NCBI GenBank assembly: GCA_017476305.1
Contig: JAFVAA010000477.1
Coordinates: 1 to 7,430 of the forward strand
Origin: Lachnospiraceae bacterium
GTDB taxonomy: Bacteria > Bacillota > Clostridia > Lachnospirales > Lachnospiraceae
DNA length: 7,430 nt
Reading direction: 5' to 3'
Positions 6,619-7,430 of the stretch are shown here, piece by piece. Numbering within the stretch: position 1 is the stretch's first letter; every line of letters starts with the position of its first letter. Below the pieces are notes generated by a model that saw nothing but the letters and a program-made list of their open reading frames with translations, made no database searches and had not been told where the DNA came from. The translations under genes and the position numbers were made by a program.

Positions 6619-7029
6619 ATGATGATTTCGACAAAAGGGCGTTATGCTCTGCGCATGATGATTGATTTGGCGGAACACAGGGAAGATGGCTATATTCCAC
6701 TAAAGGATATTGCCACACGACAGGGAATTTCCAAAAAATATCTGGAAATCATCGTAAAAGAACTGGTAAACGGAAAGCTTTTATCCGGCGTCAGCGGAAA
6801 AGGCGGCGGCTATATGCTTTGCAGAGAACCAAAGGATTATAAAATCGGAGAAATCCTAGAGCTTTTAGAAGGTTCCTTTGCAGTCGTCTCCTGCCTGGCA
6901 CCGGAAGCAGAGCCCTGCGACCGCGCTGCCTCCTGTAAAACGCTTCCTCTCTGGAAGGGCTTTTATACCCTGGTTCACGAATACTTTTACAGTAAAACGC
7001 TCGAAGACATCATTACAGGGAATATCTGA
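6619..7029 (+). CDS. Rrf2-family transcriptional regulator with three cysteines
   Basis: This small DNA-binding protein (136 residues) belongs to the family that includes IscR, NsrR and CymR. The N-terminus MMISTKGRYALRMMIDLA is the family signature. A winged helix-turn-helix follows, with IPLKDIATRQGISKKYLEIIVKEL (26-49) as helices and the wing GVSGKGGGYMLCREP (57-71). Three cysteines, C92, C100 and C106 (spacing X7 and X5), occupy the region where IscR binds its cluster (C92, C98, C104), followed by LW as in relatives. The fourth IscR ligand, H107, has no His counterpart three residues after C106. Fe-S or thiol sensing is therefore likely but not certain. I chose 6619 because MMISTKG aligns with the usual M-x-ISTKG start and ggtggtga (6606-6613) stands five bases upstream; an ATG at 6604 would put that site inside the gene. 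No Fe-S or cysteine biosynthesis gene follows: a terminator closes the gene at once, so any targets lie elsewhere. Confidence 0.92.
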   Translation: MMISTKGRYALRMMIDLAEHREDGYIPLKDIATRQGISKKYLEIIVKELVNGKLLSGVSGKGGGYMLCREPKDYKIGEILELLEGSFAVVSCLAPEAEPCDRAASCKTLPLWKGFYTLVHEYFYSKTLEDIITGNI

Positions 7030-7050
7030 TTTCAGATATTCCCTACATTT
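7018..7050 (+). terminator. Intrinsic terminator overlapping the rrf2 stop codon
   Basis: The arms gggaatatctg (7018-7028) and cagatattccc (7033-7043) are perfectly complementary around a four-base loop and are followed by tacatttttt. The left arm contains the last codons and part of the TGA stop (7027-7029) of rrf2, so no gene can follow in the same transcript. On the other strand the hairpin is not followed by a T-run. Confidence 0.85.
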
Positions 7051-7092
7051 TTTCTGTTTGCCCCTCTCCGCATATAGCAGTCAGCAAAATGC

Positions 7093-7289
7093 TTAGATAA
7101 GCTCCCATTCTTCTATCTTGCAGTGATGTTTTTTCTCTTTATCTTCCTTATCATAGCTGATGCCGACCAAAAGAATTTCTGAACCATAGCCCTCTAAGAC
7201 CTTCGGGTAGTTTCTTTTCTTTATCTGGTCGATTGCCCCCGCCTGCTGGTACGAAACCCTTCATTTCCCGGATTCAGATACATTCCCAT
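7093..7289 (-). pseudogene. Internally deleted AAA-ATPase-like / PD-(D/E)XK gene
   Basis: Two ends of one gene are joined with the middle missing. Starting from an ATG at 7289 (preceded by a gaaagggg ribosome binding site) the frame reads MGMYLNPGNEGF, the characteristic beginning of the AAA-ATPase-like family (Pfam AAA-ATPase_like with a C-terminal PD-(D/E)XK/DUF1703 domain), proteins usually of about 500-600 residues. From 7236 down to the TAA at 7095-7093 a second frame reads AIDQIKKRNYPKVL...ILLVGISYDK...HCKIEEWELI, 47 residues that match the end of the same family. The two are in different frames, and the first stops at 7223-7221 after 22 codons. The ATPase motifs and the nuclease core are absent, so a deletion of over a kilobase is implied. 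Full-length relatives are often multicopy in Lachnospiraceae; their role is unsettled. Confidence is high for the C-terminal part and moderate for the N-terminal part. Confidence 0.75.
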
Positions 7290-7319
7290 AGCACGTACCC
7301 CTTTCTTTTTTATAAGCTC

Positions 7320-7430
7320 TCATTCCTCCACCATGATGACATCCTTTAGCACATAATGAAACGTCGGTGCGGAGGAATTTTCATTCTCCTCATACCCGTC
7401 CCTCAAATCATAGGTATCCTTTTCATTTTC
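7320..7430 (-). CDS. 3' end of an unidentified gene, cut by the window edge
   Basis: Thirty-six codons are open from the window edge to a TGA at 7322-7320, ending in TFHYVLKDVIMVEE after a very acidic, asparagine-rich stretch (DGYEENENSS). I do not recognise the protein. The stop lies 30 bases before the start of the AAA-ATPase-like remnant on the same strand, and a ribosome binding site stands between them, which suggests an operon-like arrangement of two genes. It may itself be degenerate, since only its tail is visible. Being open for 36 codons alone is weak proof of coding. Confidence 0.4.
   Translation of the reverse strand, partial: ENEKDTYDLRDGYEENENSSAPTFHYVLKDVIMVEE

Noticed and set aside
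1..7430. CRISPR array, tRNA or rRNA genes, phage genes, toxin-antitoxin pair
   Set aside because: No regularly spaced direct repeats, cloverleaf sequences, ribosomal RNA segments, phage proteins or convincing small paired genes were seen on either strand.

Overview
The window looks like a chromosomal piece of a low-to-mid GC Gram-positive anaerobe, probably a clostridium of the Lachnospiraceae type. This rests on strong GGAGG ribosome binding sites, sigma-A type promoters, a clpS-clpA pair, a dCache chemoreceptor, an Rrf2 regulator and a remnant of the AAA-ATPase-like/PD-(D/E)XK family that is very common in these gut bacteria. The family assignments are read from motifs. The taxonomic call is an inference from gene content and style.

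Layout from left to right. (1) Positions 1-1390 are a complete insertion sequence of the ISAzo13 type. It has near-perfect terminal inverted repeats and one intact DDE transposase gene on the + strand. It ends 10 bases past the stop codon of clpA, and its other tip is the first base of the window. (2) Positions 1401-3949 (- strand) are a tight two-gene unit, clpS followed by clpA. These encode the N-degron adaptor and the AAA+ unfoldase that feed substrates to ClpP. (3) Positions 3950-4262 are a divergent intergenic region. It holds a hairpin in the clpS leader, a 39-bp near-perfect palindrome, and a textbook sigma-A promoter for the next gene. (4) Positions 4263-6266 (+) encode a transmembrane dCache chemoreceptor, closed by a strong terminator. 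(5) Positions 6368-6618 are a spacer holding a 120-bp block bounded by 10-bp inverted repeats, with a possible small gene remnant on the - strand, followed by the rrf2 promoter. (6) Positions 6619-7029 (+) encode an Rrf2-family regulator with three cysteines, whose terminator overlaps its own stop codon. (7) Positions 7093-7430 (- strand) are decayed. The first 12 codons of an AAA-ATPase-like gene are joined out of frame to its last 47 codons, and upstream of it lies the 3' end of an unidentified open frame that runs off the window.

The genes form independent units rather than one pathway: a mobile element, a proteolysis operon, an orphan chemoreceptor, a lone redox or Fe-S type regulator, and a degenerate accessory locus. 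I found no convincing undescribed multi-gene system. The most interesting parts are non-coding: the palindrome and leader hairpin ahead of clpS, the nested copy of the terminal repeat in the transposase promoter, the 120-bp block before rrf2, and the internally deleted pseudogene.
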